NCBI GenBank assembly: GCA_036971715.1
Contig: JAVHJL010000007.1
Coordinates: 310,001 to 374,000, forward strand
Length of the DNA stretch: 64,000 bases
Direction: 5' to 3'
Source of the DNA: Arthrobotrys musiformis
Taxonomy: Eukaryota; Ascomycota; Orbiliomycetes; Orbiliales; Orbiliaceae
The notes beneath the pieces are model-generated. The model made no database searches. It was not told the DNA's origin and worked only from the letters and a program-made list of their open reading frames with translations. Below are positions 23,401 to 34,742 of this stretch, piece after piece (the first letter of the stretch is position 1; each line of letters starts with the position of its first letter). The position numbers and the translations under genes are program-made.

Positions 23401-23655
23401 GCCTGTGGCCGTTGAGAATGAACGCTCTTTGGAATGACGGGGTGGACTGTAAGGAGCAGAGGAAGAGGTGGAGGAGGTGGATTGACGAAAGAAAGATTGA
23501 GTCGGTGTGCGATACCCAGAAGCACCAGCATGAGAACCTGCAGCAGCAGCACCGGGAACAGGAGAACCAAAAGAAGCAATCGCAGGACGGTTCCTGGATG
23601 GGGGTTGGGGGAACATTGAAGTATCAATAATCGATCTTCTCAAAGGGCTCTCCAT
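20405..23655 (-). CDS. Long coiled-coil protein, conserved in filamentous ascomycetes
   Basis: Two exons (23655-23156 and 22763-20405, intron 392 nt) give about 952 aa. The donor is AA|GTGAGT; an ACTAACC branch motif and TTATCAG acceptor restore the frame to KSSSTTNNRWSLDLFSAP. Residues 1-330 are Ser-rich and disordered-looking. From about 380 to the end the protein is almost entirely heptad coiled coil, including the block NLRDEIVPQLRARVEGLEAEL and, near the C-terminus, DIEMEDLESRLNMMLLEASEL. I recognise this pattern from conserved Pezizomycotina coiled-coil proteins often labelled USO1-like or DUF7603; no molecular function is established that I can cite. The Met chosen has A at -3; another in-frame Met lies at 23811. 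Role in cytoskeleton, septum or spindle-pole organisation would be a guess. Confidence 0.75.
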
Positions 23656-26027
23656 GATTGCCGAGGCGCAGGAATGTCTCTTTTGATACTGATAACAGTG
23701 AGATGAAGGTGTTCCTGTTCCTCCTGAACTTGTTACTGAAATTGGAAGACTCAATCGATTTGCCCTCTTCCTCGAAACGGCCGACAGGGCGCAAAGCGCT
23801 AGAGGCTGCAATTCGAATGATGTTTAGGCGCCCACCACGCCTTTACACCAACACTGGCATCTGAGAGTGTGGGATGGACTGGAGGTGAAAGTGTACCAAA
23901 GCTAGGCAATCGAAAGTAGAGAGGCGATGGCCCGTTCGGATTGGGTTGAAAAGGAGTTCGTCTCAATTTGCCGTATCGCTCACACACTCTCACCCACAAT
24001 CCTCTGGGAAATTAAACAACCCCCAAACAAAGATACGGATGGTGATGAAGATGGGATGGATGTGGGCCCTTCCCAGTCTCAAATGTGACAGCGGCGCGAG
24101 CGTGATCCAGGGGTGGATGTCCAAGCCGACCAATAAATTGATAAGAGGCAATTATCAAAGGATAGAGCGAACTTAAAACGACGACAATGATGCTAGTGGT
24201 GGAGGATATGATATGATAGAAACTCGACTTTTGAAGTCTGTTAAAGAGGAGAAGGGTCAACGTTCAACAGAGGAAGCCCTGGTTTAGATCGAAGTCCGGA
24301 TATTGGCGTGGATGCCTGCCACCCAATCAAAGTTTCTATTAGTTCGTACACAGAACAGGCAGTAAAAGAGCCTAAACCAAGCAAACTAATAGTAGCCAGC
24401 AAGTGCAGGTTTATCAAGACCTGCTCGGTAGCGTTGAGTTGAAAACGAAAATACTGAAAATGGACAAATGAAAGTCGTATTAAAATTAAACGAGAAGTCG
24501 ATGGTCAGGAGTCAGGTTATCTTTAATATCTGCAATTGCGAAGAGAAGGAAGAGAATCAAATCAGGATCAAAATAACAACCAGGGAACAGAAACCTATTG
24601 GGAAATTTTAGCATTTAGCAACCGGATGGGAGGGAAAAAAAGAACGAAACGAAACAGTTAGAATGGATAGCTCCCGATATCCAGATGGGAATACCTGCTC
24701 AATCTGTCCAGCTACAGAGGGAATGTTGAGCAGGTCAAGAAATGAGCACAAGGCTTGGGCATCGTGGTGGCTGCTAGCGCTGTGGAGCAGACACTTCTGT
24801 GGGGGAATGTCAAAGCATACCGAAGAAAAAGGGGGATATTTGATTGGCGGTTAGGGACGCTAATTAGAAAGCTTCAAAGATTGGCAGGGTGTACACACAC
24901 CCTGGACCTCGAGGTCTTACCTCAACCTGACGAATCACCGAGCATCCGTGACCAGCATCATGGACAAGGTCAGCTCGAAAGACTTTCTCCTTGGGTTTGG
25001 AGAATTACCGACGAAGCTGTCGTTTTTGGTGGCGAACTCTTCCGAGCTCAGACATATTGACGAACGCTTGTCCTGTCTCGATCTCGATCTCGTGGTCATT
25101 GGGCAAAACGGACCTGCTAACGGCGGCGCATAAACATAGCTAAAAATTTTTTAAAATGGCATCGACATTGCAGCATAGTATTGCCGGTGGATCAGTGGGC
25201 AATTGTCCGTTCCTCCGTAGAGCTAGCGCCCTGAATGATGCATGCAATTTTGTCGGTAGAAATGGAACTGCCACAGAAAGCTGCAGAGGAACTGTGCAGT
25301 TCCGTCGGCGACAAAACTGGTCTGTGCCCCGATATGAGCGCCTGCCGCAGCCACGAACCCTTTCAACCGTCTTGTTCCTCGTACTGCGTACATATTGTCC
25401 ATATTATCCCAATCTGCCCCATGCATGCTGTGATGAGCTTGCTAGTGTGCATGCACAGGCCTGGGTCGCTATCACATTTTCTGAAACTTAAGCTGCTGTG
25501 ATAGTGCTCCCGTTGAACAAGGGCTTTCAGGGGAACCGAGTCGACATTGTTCGCGAAATCCAAACATGGCTTCGATGCAGGCAGGCTGTGCAATGGTCAA
25601 ACAACGGCTGCATGTGACCCGCAGGCGTCAAATTCCTTCTTGTCTTCTGGAAGCGAGCGCACCTGGGATTGTGCACTAGAAAGTCGGTATGTGAGGATTC
25701 CGACCAATGATCCGGCCTCAGGGCAAAATTCGAACCGCCCGGGTCCATCGATGGCGTGAGGCCCTATACGGCCGTATCGCTACGGTGAAGAAAGACATTT
25801 CCACCGATGCCGAAAGCTTGTGTATTGGGATTTGCCTGGGGAACTTGTCGTTAGGTAGAAGCGTGAGCAAGAATACGCCGCGGAAGCTTACATGGTTACG
25901 AGATAGTCTCGAGACCCCCTCTTGTGTTGGTGTGTTGTGGGAAAATCCGACGGGTGTTTGCCAGTCACAGGACTTCCGTTCCTGGTTGATGATTTCCTAA
26001 TTTAGATGTCGATGCAGGGGCATCACA

Positions 26028-26033
26028 ACGCGT
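26028..26033 (+). promoter_or_regulatory. MCB element (ACGCGT) upstream of SLD3
   Basis: ACGCGT lies at the centre of a perfect 14-bp palindrome, 26024-26037, 320 bp before the SLD3 start. MCB boxes bind MBF and drive G1/S transcription of replication genes in yeasts. A second copy lies 46 bp downstream. Confidence 0.55.
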
Positions 26034-26073
26034 TGTGTCGCACAAGAATCTTGACGTTCAACGGACAGGAACC

Positions 26074-26079
26074 ACGCGT
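26074..26079 (+). promoter_or_regulatory. Second MCB element (ACGCGT) upstream of SLD3
   Basis: ACGCGT, 274 bp before the SLD3 start codon and 46 bp after the first box. Paired MCB boxes are the usual arrangement in MBF-regulated S-phase genes. Confidence 0.55.
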
Positions 26080-26137
26080 TGTTGTGCCCCTCCACGGCTT
26101 CCCCTGCAGCTGCCTCACAGTGCAGTGCAAAGACAAG

Positions 26138-26218
26138 CAACCTCAGCATCACAACCTCACCCCAGTCAACCTCACCCGCCTCATCGCCTCACAACCTCAC
26201 GACCTTACGACCTCACGA
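26138..26218 (+). repeat. CACAACCTCAC-type direct repeats
   Basis: Imperfect repeats of AACCTCAC and GACCTCAC occur about six times within 80 bp, between the MCB boxes and the SLD3 start codon. Function is unknown. Confidence 0.6.
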
Positions 26219-26352
26219 TTAGCTCAGCGACAGACCAATTTGCCCCCATCGGTAATACTGCCGAGTTAGACAAAACCTAGTGGTTGATCCCTACCACTGA
26301 AAAAGACTTTCAAAGGGTCCTCTGGGCTCTATGACAGTCATCGCTGCCATCG

Positions 26353-29300
26353 ATGGACAACCCTCCGAAGAAGCCAACACCTCTCCTCGAAGCTCTTACC
26401 TTCTCTACCCCAAGGCACCTTAAGAAGGGTCCCGCGGGTCCTGCTTCGTCTCTTCGAAAACGACGAAGGGCAGACGATGGCATAACAGTACACCTACCAG
26501 CTCCATTTACAATCGAGGTACAACTTCCCTTAGCACACACTATCAATCTATCTAAACCCGAGTACAAATGAGCTAATGCTATTGATTATGTAGCCCGAAT
26601 CCGACTTCGGAGAGAAAGTTCATGTCAAGCCCATCGAAATCCTTCCACGCGACAGTATTAGCCTCGATTGGGTCAATTCCAAAACCAATTCAAGATTATT
26701 CAATGCCGACATCCCCACCCTCAATGCTAAAGATGTTGTTCTCATCGTCAAATACGATAACTCCCGGCAATTGGCGGCGATACAGAGAGTAGGCAACCCT
26801 AGCAGCGGGGTCTATACTCTGTTTCGATTATCCAATCATGTCAATGTGGGGCCAGTGAAAGCAATGGCATCACACCTCAAGAAAGAAATTGGGAGGTGGT
26901 GGAAGCCCTCCGAATTGGATGAAGATGATGGCGCTCAATCGGAACCAGAGGATTGGTGGGAAGAGTCCAAAGTGGACCAAAGCATTCTTGCAAATGCTCT
27001 CAATGGGGTTCATGTCACCCCGGGATCTAGACAACTGAATCTAGATAAGCTCTTGACGGCCACCAAGTCGCTGACGTACGTATCAAATATGCTCATTTGG
27101 TTTCGATAAGGTATATTTGATACTAACCCACTCATACAGTCTTGCTAAGACCAAGCCAGCCTTGAAGCCGAGAATTGCCCCGGTTCCATCAGGCCCTACC
27201 CCCGCCGCCGACACAGATTCGGCACCCGAGTTCGGATTAGCTCGGCTTAGACAGCAGTACTACTCCTTACTCTATACTTCAAAGGTAAATTATCCGGCTG
27301 CAGTAGTATCTAGAACACTAGCTAATTCTTCGAAACAGAGTTCACTCCAATATTTCCCAAAAACCTCATTATCGCGAGCCCGTGTCATTTTCCCGACAAA
27401 CGGCGAAGCGCCAGCTTCACGTCTTGATCTTCTTCTTTGCTTGGAGAACATGGTGGTTTCTGTCGAAGAATGCGACGAGAAATACCGTGCTGGTATTCGC
27501 GATGTGTTCAATGCAAAGCACGCCCAAGGCGTTGCGATCGACCAGGCGACTAACGACCAACTTGAATCTACAATCGTTCCACCCAAATGCCTAAGAGATA
27601 ACGAGATAAAATACGTTCTCAAATGGTTAAAGTCTTTGTTGGACGACGATGGTCCAGTCCGCTCCCTCGAGCAAGAGGTTATGCACCTACAAAAATGCAC
27701 TACAGAACTCCGATCCCGAGAGTGAGTACTATCCATACCCTTCTGCTATATAGATTGTTGCTTACCTTATTCTGTCTAGGACTGAGCTTCAAGTTATTGT
27801 CATTCTCGAAATCCTGGCCATTAAGGCAACCCTTTCTGAAGAAAAGATGAAGGAATATGAAAAGTTGAAAAAGGCGGCAGACCGAAGGAGAAAACGAAGG
27901 GAGAAGGCAGAACAAGGAGGTAATGGAGAAAAGAAGAAGAGAAAGAAGAAAATGGACCTCCTACTTCTGCTTGACCTTCTAGTCGATAGACTTTGCATTT
28001 GGCACTCAATTGGCACTGGTGAGGAACCTAAGAGCTCTCAGCCAAAACCGAAGGACGCTAAAGACCGTCTCAAACACTTTTGCATTGAAATCGTCATCGC
28101 ATAGTGAGTAGTCGCAACCCTAACCTGCTATAGACTATCAACTAACCTGATGTCCTAGCTACTCCTCTCGGCTCCCGAGTATCTGCGAAGACATCCGATG
28201 CAAGTGCACTGGAAAGATCAAGCAAGCTAAGAAGGGTTATGATCTGGAAATAGGAGGCGAGGAAACCCAGCAGGATATCAGCCAGGTTGAGTCGCAGGAC
28301 GCAATGCCAGATACCACTGAAGATTCTTCCTTATTCTCAAAGTCTGTTTATGGCAACAGACCTGTGCTGTCGCGATCTTTGACTGCACCCACCGGGCGAC
28401 CACAGTTAGAACGAGCAGAGTCATCCTTTTCGGCCTCTCTGCACGGAGATAGCCAAGATTTCACATTCGACCTCGCAGCGCAGGTATCGCAGGACAAGGA
28501 GGTTATGAAAACTTCCTTCAGAGGCGGGATTACCAATACGAAGAAAACAGCGGAGAGGAGGGTTGTGGAGATGGCTCCGCGTGCAAAGAGGCGCAGGACC
28601 GACGGCGACGATGAATCTCAACTCAAAGATGCCATCAAGAATATTGCGAAACCGAATCGATTGGCGGTCGCTGAAGAAATGGTCTCTGCGAGTGCCCAGC
28701 GAATGAAGATTACCGGAAGAAAACCGAAGAGGACGATTCGCATCCCAATTGCTACTAATACCGTCCAAGTTGCCGCTACCCCAAGGAAGAACACAAGGAT
28801 CATTAAGCTTCTCGAACGAAAAGCTGACGTCCCAAGGGCAATTACCGAAGAGGAAGATCCTATCCCGCCTTCGAGCCAGGTTGTCCCACAGTCTTCGATC
28901 CGAGGCAGCAAGCGAAAGAGCGAGGAGCGCGACGAGGTCCAAGCCACCCCATCCAAGGCCCCCCGCGCAGACGGCTACGCTCAAGGTTTCCTCCACCAGC
29001 ACGACTCCCAACGACCCAACCATCTCCAATCTTCGCCATTATATGTCTCTGCTACGCCAATGCGTCCCAGGAGATCATTTATGGAGAGTCTCAACCCAGG
29101 AACCAGCAGCAAACCTAACGCTTTTATTTCGAGCACACCGAGCAACCCTTTTAGAACCTCTACAGATACATTCCTCGCAAAGGGATTTATGAACTCTATC
29201 GCAAGCTCCGTCACAGAAACGCCCACAAAGCCCAGCGTCTCGAGCAAGCTCCGATCCTCCTTGCTCCAAATCGATGAAGGTGACGTCATTACTTCGTCTC

Positions 29301-29422
29301 CATTGCAGAAGCCAAAGCCAGGAACACCGGTCAACCGCCGCCTCGTCGCTCGAAATATTGAAGAAAACTTTGGGAACGATGACACGGATATCTACAAGGC
29401 CCTCGGTTGGAATGACTTCTGA
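26353..29422 (+). CDS. SLD3: DNA replication initiation regulator Sld3
   Basis: Exons 26353-26517, 26594-27075, 27140-27284, 27339-27721, 27780-28103 and 28159-29422 join in frame to 920 aa. The central block reading LARLRQQYYSLLYTSK followed, after an intron, by YFPKTSLSRARVIF is the signature of the fungal Sld3 family. Upstream is an N-terminal domain (about 55-260) with LPRDSISLDWVNSK. Sld3 (Treslin/TICRR counterpart) brings Cdc45 to the Mcm2-7 helicase and, when phosphorylated by CDK, binds Dpb11 to fire origins. The C-terminal ~400 residues are disordered and rich in basic residues and S/T-P sites, consistent with CDK control. The 54-nt third intron is open and divisible by three, so its retention would not break the frame. 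Two MCB boxes lie upstream. Confidence 0.88.
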
Positions 29423-30263
29423 GCCCTCTCCCTCCTCTAAACTATCCTTTTGCAAGCAGTTTTGTCAACTCCATTCTATTCAGACAAGTTTAGAGGTGTA
29501 CATACATACTTTTTCCCTCTGTTCCCCTTTTTTGAAGCTGCATAGCGTGTTTCTTTCTGTTTATTCTGTACAACAGCGACCTTACAGCCTTGCCGCATGT
29601 ACCACCAGCATGTTACACCCTTGCATTACATTACGTTTTCCATGGTTACAAAACTGCATACTGTGCCCCGGCGTTACGACAGATGGCTCTTTTTTTACGC
29701 AAGACGATACCCGCCCTTATGTTGTTTCTTGAACCTAATATTTCAGTCCTATTTCATGCTACTCTAATGCCTAATACGATAATGTTGAACGGACGAAAAT
29801 CTGTATCATATCTTGTTGTTCTTTTTAACTTTGGAACTGCAGTACTGGCTGAACGTTTAAAAAATTATGGGAAGAGGAAACCGAATGCATTATAGTAAGA
29901 CAAATGTCAATGTTATTAATAGAAATCGCGAGCAGAGATGGAATATCTTGAATTAACAATCCCCGTCCCAACGCCAGTATTTTGTGATATATGAGGGCGG
30001 CCAAAAAACCAAGCTTCCAAGGGCAACAAAGACCAAGCAAAAAAACAATGAAGCTTCAAAAATATAAAGACACAAGAGACAAAGAGACGCAGCAAAAGCT
30101 ATCATTCCCAAAAAAAGCACCATATACTAGCCTATGATCAAACATCCCACAACCCATGATTTAATTATATCCTACCTTTTTTTTTCTTTCTTTCTTTTGG
30201 TCTTTTTTGATCTTTTATACAGCCAAATACACAATACGCCCTCGCTATACGTGAGTAATGTAA
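29423..30263. other. Intergenic between convergent SLD3 and GOS1
   Basis: 840 bp between the stop codons of SLD3 (+) and GOS1 (-). It contains T-rich and A-rich stretches suitable for 3' ends on both strands; no gene is seen. Confidence 0.6.
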
Positions 30264-31085
30264 TTACCGGATCCAGAGCAGCATCAAAAAGCAAAACGAG
30301 ATTAAACAAGCGAGGATGACACTATCCCTCTTCTTCCGGGTATTGATCTTTCCGATCAAAGTATTGATTCCGGGGATTTGCATGGCAGCTCCCTTGATTC
30401 TGCGATTTATGCTGGCCAACTGCAGGTGCTGCTGTCCGAATTCTTGGTTGACAGCGTAAGCAGTCGCGAGGACGGTATCCGCCATACCATGTGACCGTTC
30501 GATCGCATCCCGTTCTTCGAGACGGTAATCCGCCTCGTTTGTGACGTTTGTGGAGGTTCTGTATTGGTTGATGTCATCTCTGACGGAGCTGAGTAGGTTT
30601 GTATGGTTGCGAGCCTGTGTGATTGCGGTTTTTAGACGCTGATATTCTTTACGGTGGTCCGAGAGGATTTCTTTGTGGCGTAGGACGTTTTGGAGTTTTG
30701 TGGCGGAGGAGCCGGCGGTTGAGTCTGAGTCCAGGGTTCGGGAGAGGGAGGCGACGACGGCGTCTCTCTATTTTTATACACAATTAGCTTCGGTATTCAA
30801 AAATTAAATAGTCAAGAAAAAGAAAAGAAAAGAGAAAAGAGAAGTCAAAAATTACCCTGGTCAGAAGATCCTGCAGCTGAGCTTCTATCCGTATTTCATC
30901 CTCGGACGGCTTCTTTGAGGGATTGGAGGTGAAGGACGAGTATGTTTGGAAGAGGTTGTCTGTCTGGAGGGGGGGCTAAGTTAGCATACAGCCGAAGCAG
31001 GGCAAACATGGAGGGACCGTAATACCTGGGTTTCGAGCGACCTGGCTTGCTGCCGCAGCTGTGCCCATCCGGTGGTTGTCGCCAT
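30264..31085 (-). CDS. GOS1: Golgi SNARE Gos1 (Qb-SNARE, GS28)
   Basis: Exons 31085-31026, 30963-30856 and 30767-30264 give 223 aa, the same length as yeast Gos1. The N-terminus, MATTTGWAQLRQQARSLE, is the family start, and the LLTRRDAVVASL block follows. The SNARE helix runs from about residue 140 to 200, and a single C-terminal transmembrane segment (about 203-222) ends LMLLWIR. Gos1 is a Golgi-resident Qb-SNARE that pairs with Sed5, Ykt6 and Sft1 in intra-Golgi retrograde transport. The gene is divergent from RPL35, sharing a 625-bp promoter region. All splice junctions are canonical; the third exon's acceptor could alternatively lie two bases further on, but the frame supports the one given. 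Confidence 0.93.
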
Positions 31086-31442
31086 GGCTTGAGGGGCGTC
31101 GCGAACAAGGACTCGACCGGACTCGACTCTTGAAGTGAAGCGGAACTCTGGTCGAAAGGATAGATGATGCGATGACGATGGGATGGTTTATATCTCAGGT
31201 ATGCTGGTCTCGTAGTATGTTGGGTTGTAGGTGCCAGCCGGGGCGGGGAGTACGTAATAAATCCGGGGCGGATGCTCAGTTCTCCACGTGCGTAGACGAC
31301 AGGCAGGACGATGGGATGTATGTCTCTGTTACTAGGGCGGCGTATCCCGGGGCTGTTGAAACAGGGGACAACAGACCGCCTGCCGCGTTCCTGCCTATTC
31401 GGTTTTGTGTTGATGTGTTGGCCCTGACGTCTCGATTTGTCT

Positions 31443-31448
31443 CACGTG
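31443..31448 (+). promoter_or_regulatory. CACGTG box in GOS1/RPL35 promoter
   Basis: CACGTG is the Cbf1-type E-box. It lies 263 bp before the RPL35 start codon and 31 bp from a Tbf1-like site. In Candida albicans and other non-Saccharomyces fungi Cbf1 and Tbf1 together drive ribosomal-protein genes. Confidence 0.5.
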
Positions 31449-31478
31449 ATCTTTAATCTGTTGGGCTCTGTTAGGTCA

Positions 31479-31486
31479 AGCCCTAA
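31479..31486 (+). promoter_or_regulatory. Tbf1-like site AGCCCTAA
   Basis: AGCCCTAA matches the ARCCCTAA motif of the Tbf1 telobox factor that controls ribosomal-protein genes in many ascomycetes. It lies 225 bp upstream of the RPL35 start codon. The same motif also occurs elsewhere in the window by chance, so position and pairing are the main support. Confidence 0.5.
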
Positions 31487-31710
31487 GGCTGATTCCGCAA
31501 AAGGCAGTTTTCACGACGTCAAACAACGGCTCGGTGGTAGCCGCCAATCGAAAAAAAGGTGTACAGAATCTTCAAAACCAAACAACCTTCAATTTTTCCC
31601 ACTTTGTATATTCGAATTCGTCGACGACACACGACACCAGCCCTTTCGACCATCTCCCCTATTACCCCCCTTCTTACGACCCTTTCACCCCCCGCTTCAA
31701 ATCCGACATA

Positions 31711-32630
31711 ATGGTACGAATATACTATCTTTCCGTCGACAGGTGCTGTCGGTTTTTTTTGTGCTGCAAGCAGGATGATGGAACAGAAGACGGCTGACGG
31801 AATTTTTATGTGGGATTATAGCCTGGTGTCAAGACCGCCCAACTCTGGAGCAAGTCCAAGGCCGACTTGGCCAAGCAGCTCGAGGAGCTGAAGACTGAGC
31901 TTGCCGCCCTCAAAGTTCAGAAGATCGCCGGCGGTGCCAGCTCGAAGCTCACTAAGATGTATGTGCACAAATCCGATTCAATCATTCGATGGCTTTTTTT
32001 TTGTTGGAGGAATGGGAAAGGGAGGAGAAAAGAGGTGGAATATGAAATCGTGCCAGGGTGGATTTTGGAAAAGAGGAGGGTGGGGTGATCTAAGGACCCG
32101 GATGCTGCTTCAATATCGCTTGATTTGATTTCGAAAATTAAGCTATGATTCAAGCTGCTTCAAGGGTGGAGTCAGGGATGAGATGAAGGATGCATGGACG
32201 GATATATATGAGGGGATATGTTGAGATGGCACGGGATGAAGGAGGAGGACTGCAAACCACCGTATTGAGTCAGAAATGCTGACTCTCTACTCTCTGGATA
32301 ATAGCCACGATGTCCGCAAGTCGATCGCCCGCGTCATGACCGTCGTCAACGCCACCCAGAGACACCAGCTCCGCCTTTTCTATGAAAAGAAGAAGTACGT
32401 CCCATTGGACCTTCGACCAAAGCAGACCAGGGCTATCCGAAGACGCCTCTCCCAGCACGAGTCTTCGTTAAAGACTGAGAAGCAGAAGAAGAAGGAGAAG
32501 CACTTCCCTCAGAGAATATATGCCATTAGGGTACGACCTCCCACCTTGTCCCCTATCCTATCGCTCTCTCTCGTGATAGGATCAACAAATATTTGGTACT
32601 CGTATGCTAACCCTGTCCGTCTAGGCTTAA
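31711..32630 (+). CDS. RPL35: 60S ribosomal protein L35 (uL29)
   Basis: Exons 31711-31713, 31822-31958, 32305-32530 and 32625-32630 give 123 aa, exactly the usual eukaryotic length. The sequence contains SKADLAKQLEEL, the basic IHDVRKSIARV helix formed across an intron, the LRPKQTRAIRRRL motif and an HFPQRIYAIRA end. uL29 sits at the peptide exit tunnel of the large subunit, near where SRP and other nascent-chain factors bind. The first coding exon is only the ATG, and the last contains only one sense codon and the stop. The second intron (346 nt) is much longer than others in this window; I looked for an intronic snoRNA and could not support one. Confidence 0.95.
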
Positions 32631-33667
32631 ATTCCTTTTTGCATTTTTCCTCGGAGTCCGTTAATTTCTGTATTAAACTTATGAAAAGCTTTGATACGGG
32701 GGTGTTTTTTCCATATCCGCTTCTTGCTTCCGCTTTCTCCGTTTTTTCTCTTTTATAATCCATCATCTTTATTTCCACCCGGGCCTTTTTCTTTTCCCTT
32801 TCTATTTTTCTTTTTTGTGTATAATTTCACACACCCATGGGATCCTAGCTGCTCTTTCCGCCGTCCGCCTCATCACCATCCTCCATCATCCCGCTGTCTC
32901 ACGAATTCATACGACCTCCCTATCACAGATATCCCCGGCCTTCTCGACGACGGTGGTTTTCTGTTACTCCATAAGCTCATATACCAACGAGAAGAAAATC
33001 CGTCGTCGAAAAAAATCCATGAAATACCACCTACCGCCCACGACCAATTCATCCAAGTTGCTTAATTTTTAAACCCTCCCACCCTTCCACAAAAATTAGC
33101 AGCCTGTATTTAGATTTTTCTAGAAAGTGATGAAATCCAATACAGCGTGATGAAAAAAAAAAAGTTTTCTGAGATTTTGTCCTGAAGAAGACGCTCTTTC
33201 TTTTTCCTTCTTTTTCTAAATATATGCCCCTGTGATATGCCGGGGGTTCGGTTTTGGAGACTGTGGGGAAGTCTGAGGGCGCGCGTCGGAATGTGTATTG
33301 TCCTGGGGTGCTTGTTTCGGTCAATTGTATATTACTGAGCTAGCCGAAGTTAGGATTGGCACTTTTTTAGGGACATCGATCATGGATCTATCCTATGAAC
33401 TCTTTGGGGGCTTCTGTGAGACTATATGTTCAAAAGAAACGAAGAATAGAAAAGGAAGCAAAGATTTGTTCCCGGAATGAAAAAAAGAAGTATCGAGTTC
33501 TCCTAAATCCTCCCTTCTAAAATGCTAAGGGAGAAGTTAAAGGATGATGATGGTGATGCTAAAGTACAGTCTATTCTTTTAAAGTCCCAAGCACCCTTCC
33601 TTCCTTCTAAATAATATGTTAACCCAAGCCTCAAGGGTCGCAAGGTGAATCCTGATATATATCAGGT
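32631..33667. other. Intergenic between convergent RPL35 and DPB4
   Basis: About 1 kb of T-rich 3' flank. No supported gene; short open frames near 32691-33072 are pyrimidine-rich and without domain features. Confidence 0.6.
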
Positions 33668-34742
33668 CTAATCACTATCACTCCCATCATCCAAAGCCTC
33701 GTCATCTTCATCTTCATCCATGCCGTCGTCCCGATCTATATCCTCAACTGTATCCTCCATCCCATCTTCCGGTTCCTCGTCGCCGCTCTCTCCGTCACTA
33801 GATTCCTCGTCTTCCTCCCCGGCCTCTTCCTCTTCCTCTTCTTCCTCTTCATCTTGGCTACCATCCTCGAGAATATTGCCCTCAGTTACTGCACCGTCGT
33901 CCTCGTCGTCCTTTTGGTCCGCTATCGATTTAAATTTCCGTTGTCTTTTCAATGGTCTTGCAGATTCATCTTCAGACATCGGATCCGCTGCTACTACTAT
34001 CGTAGAATCTTCTGTCTTTTTATCCTTCGCTTTCTTTCTTTTATTCGTCTGGGTTTCATTGAATTCTGTATTTTGGTAATTGGATCGTCAGGTGCTGCCT
34101 GAGAAATCTAGATATGATATGTAATTATGAGGGGAGGGGGGGACTTACTTTCCAATTCACCTAGCAGCCGCTGCTTCAGCCCCGGGATTTCAATCTGATC
34201 CACGGCCTCGAGGATATGATCCGGTACGATTGTCTTCCTTCCCTTGGCCTTTGTGATATCATTCGCCCTGTATATCCAAAATAATAATAGCAACATTCAA
34301 TATAAAATTCCCATATGTATGAAAATATTCGAGGTATGAGTGCAACATACAGCGCCGCAAAGTAATTGATAAACACCGTAGCACCCCTGGATAACGCGGT
34401 CACGGCATCTTTCTGGATCTGAGTATTCGATGGGATATTCCCTTTCGCCAGCTTCGTGACGATGGATTTAGGTAGTGTGTTGTCCTAAACATCCATTCAC
34501 GGTCCCAAAGTTCGATAGATGGGAAGTTAGTCCCGCAAAAAAAAAAAACGGTGGTGTACACAGCATTCCCGTCTTCGCCGCCAATTCCCTCGTTGGATGG
34601 TGGAATATATATATCGAGAAAGGTTATGAAAAGGACTTACGTCGACACTAGTCTTCGTTCTGGCCTTCGGTTTATCGGATTCGCTACTCGATGCCGGTGC
34701 AGCTGCAGCCGTCTTACCGGCATCTGACTTTCGAGGCGGCAT
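33668..34742 (-). CDS. DPB4: Dpb4 histone-fold subunit (DNA polymerase epsilon / CHRAC)
   Basis: Exons 34742-34641, 34484-34351, 34267-34149 and 34065-33668 give 250 aa. Residues about 35-120 form a histone fold: LPKSIVTKLAK, then ALSRGATVFINYFA, then ANDITKAKGRKTIVPDHILEAV, the typical Dpb4/POLE3 order. Dpb4 pairs with Dpb3 in the polymerase epsilon holoenzyme and with Dls1 in the ISW2/CHRAC remodeller. The C-terminal ~95 residues are strongly acidic (long Glu/Asp runs), a common feature of POLE3-type tails. The last junction, GELE to KFNETQTNKR, uses the TACAG acceptor at 34066 rather than nearer AGs; those lead to a stop codon. An E2F-like TTTCGCGC lies about 57 bp upstream of the start. 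Confidence 0.92.

Larger units (their letters stand above)
23656..26352. other. Shared upstream region of the coiled-coil gene and SLD3
   Basis: This 2.7-kb region separates the divergent starts of the coiled-coil gene (-) and SLD3 (+). I find no supported gene; frames of about 100 codons near 24755-26000 carry no family signature. It contains two ACGCGT boxes and a CACAACCTCAC repeat near SLD3, annotated separately. Confidence 0.5.

Noticed and set aside
25156..26000. Several 70-110-codon frames upstream of SLD3
   Set aside because: No recognisable domain and no consistent splicing into SLD3, whose start and leader are explained without them.
31959..32304. Possible intronic snoRNA in the long RPL35 intron
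   Set aside because: A CTGA D-box-like motif lies at the end but no convincing RTGATGA C box with terminal stem was found.
33720..34079. Plus-strand poly-Ser frame opposite DPB4
   Set aside because: It is the antisense of the acidic Glu/Asp-rich DPB4 tail; the serines arise from the reverse complement of GAG/GAA codons.
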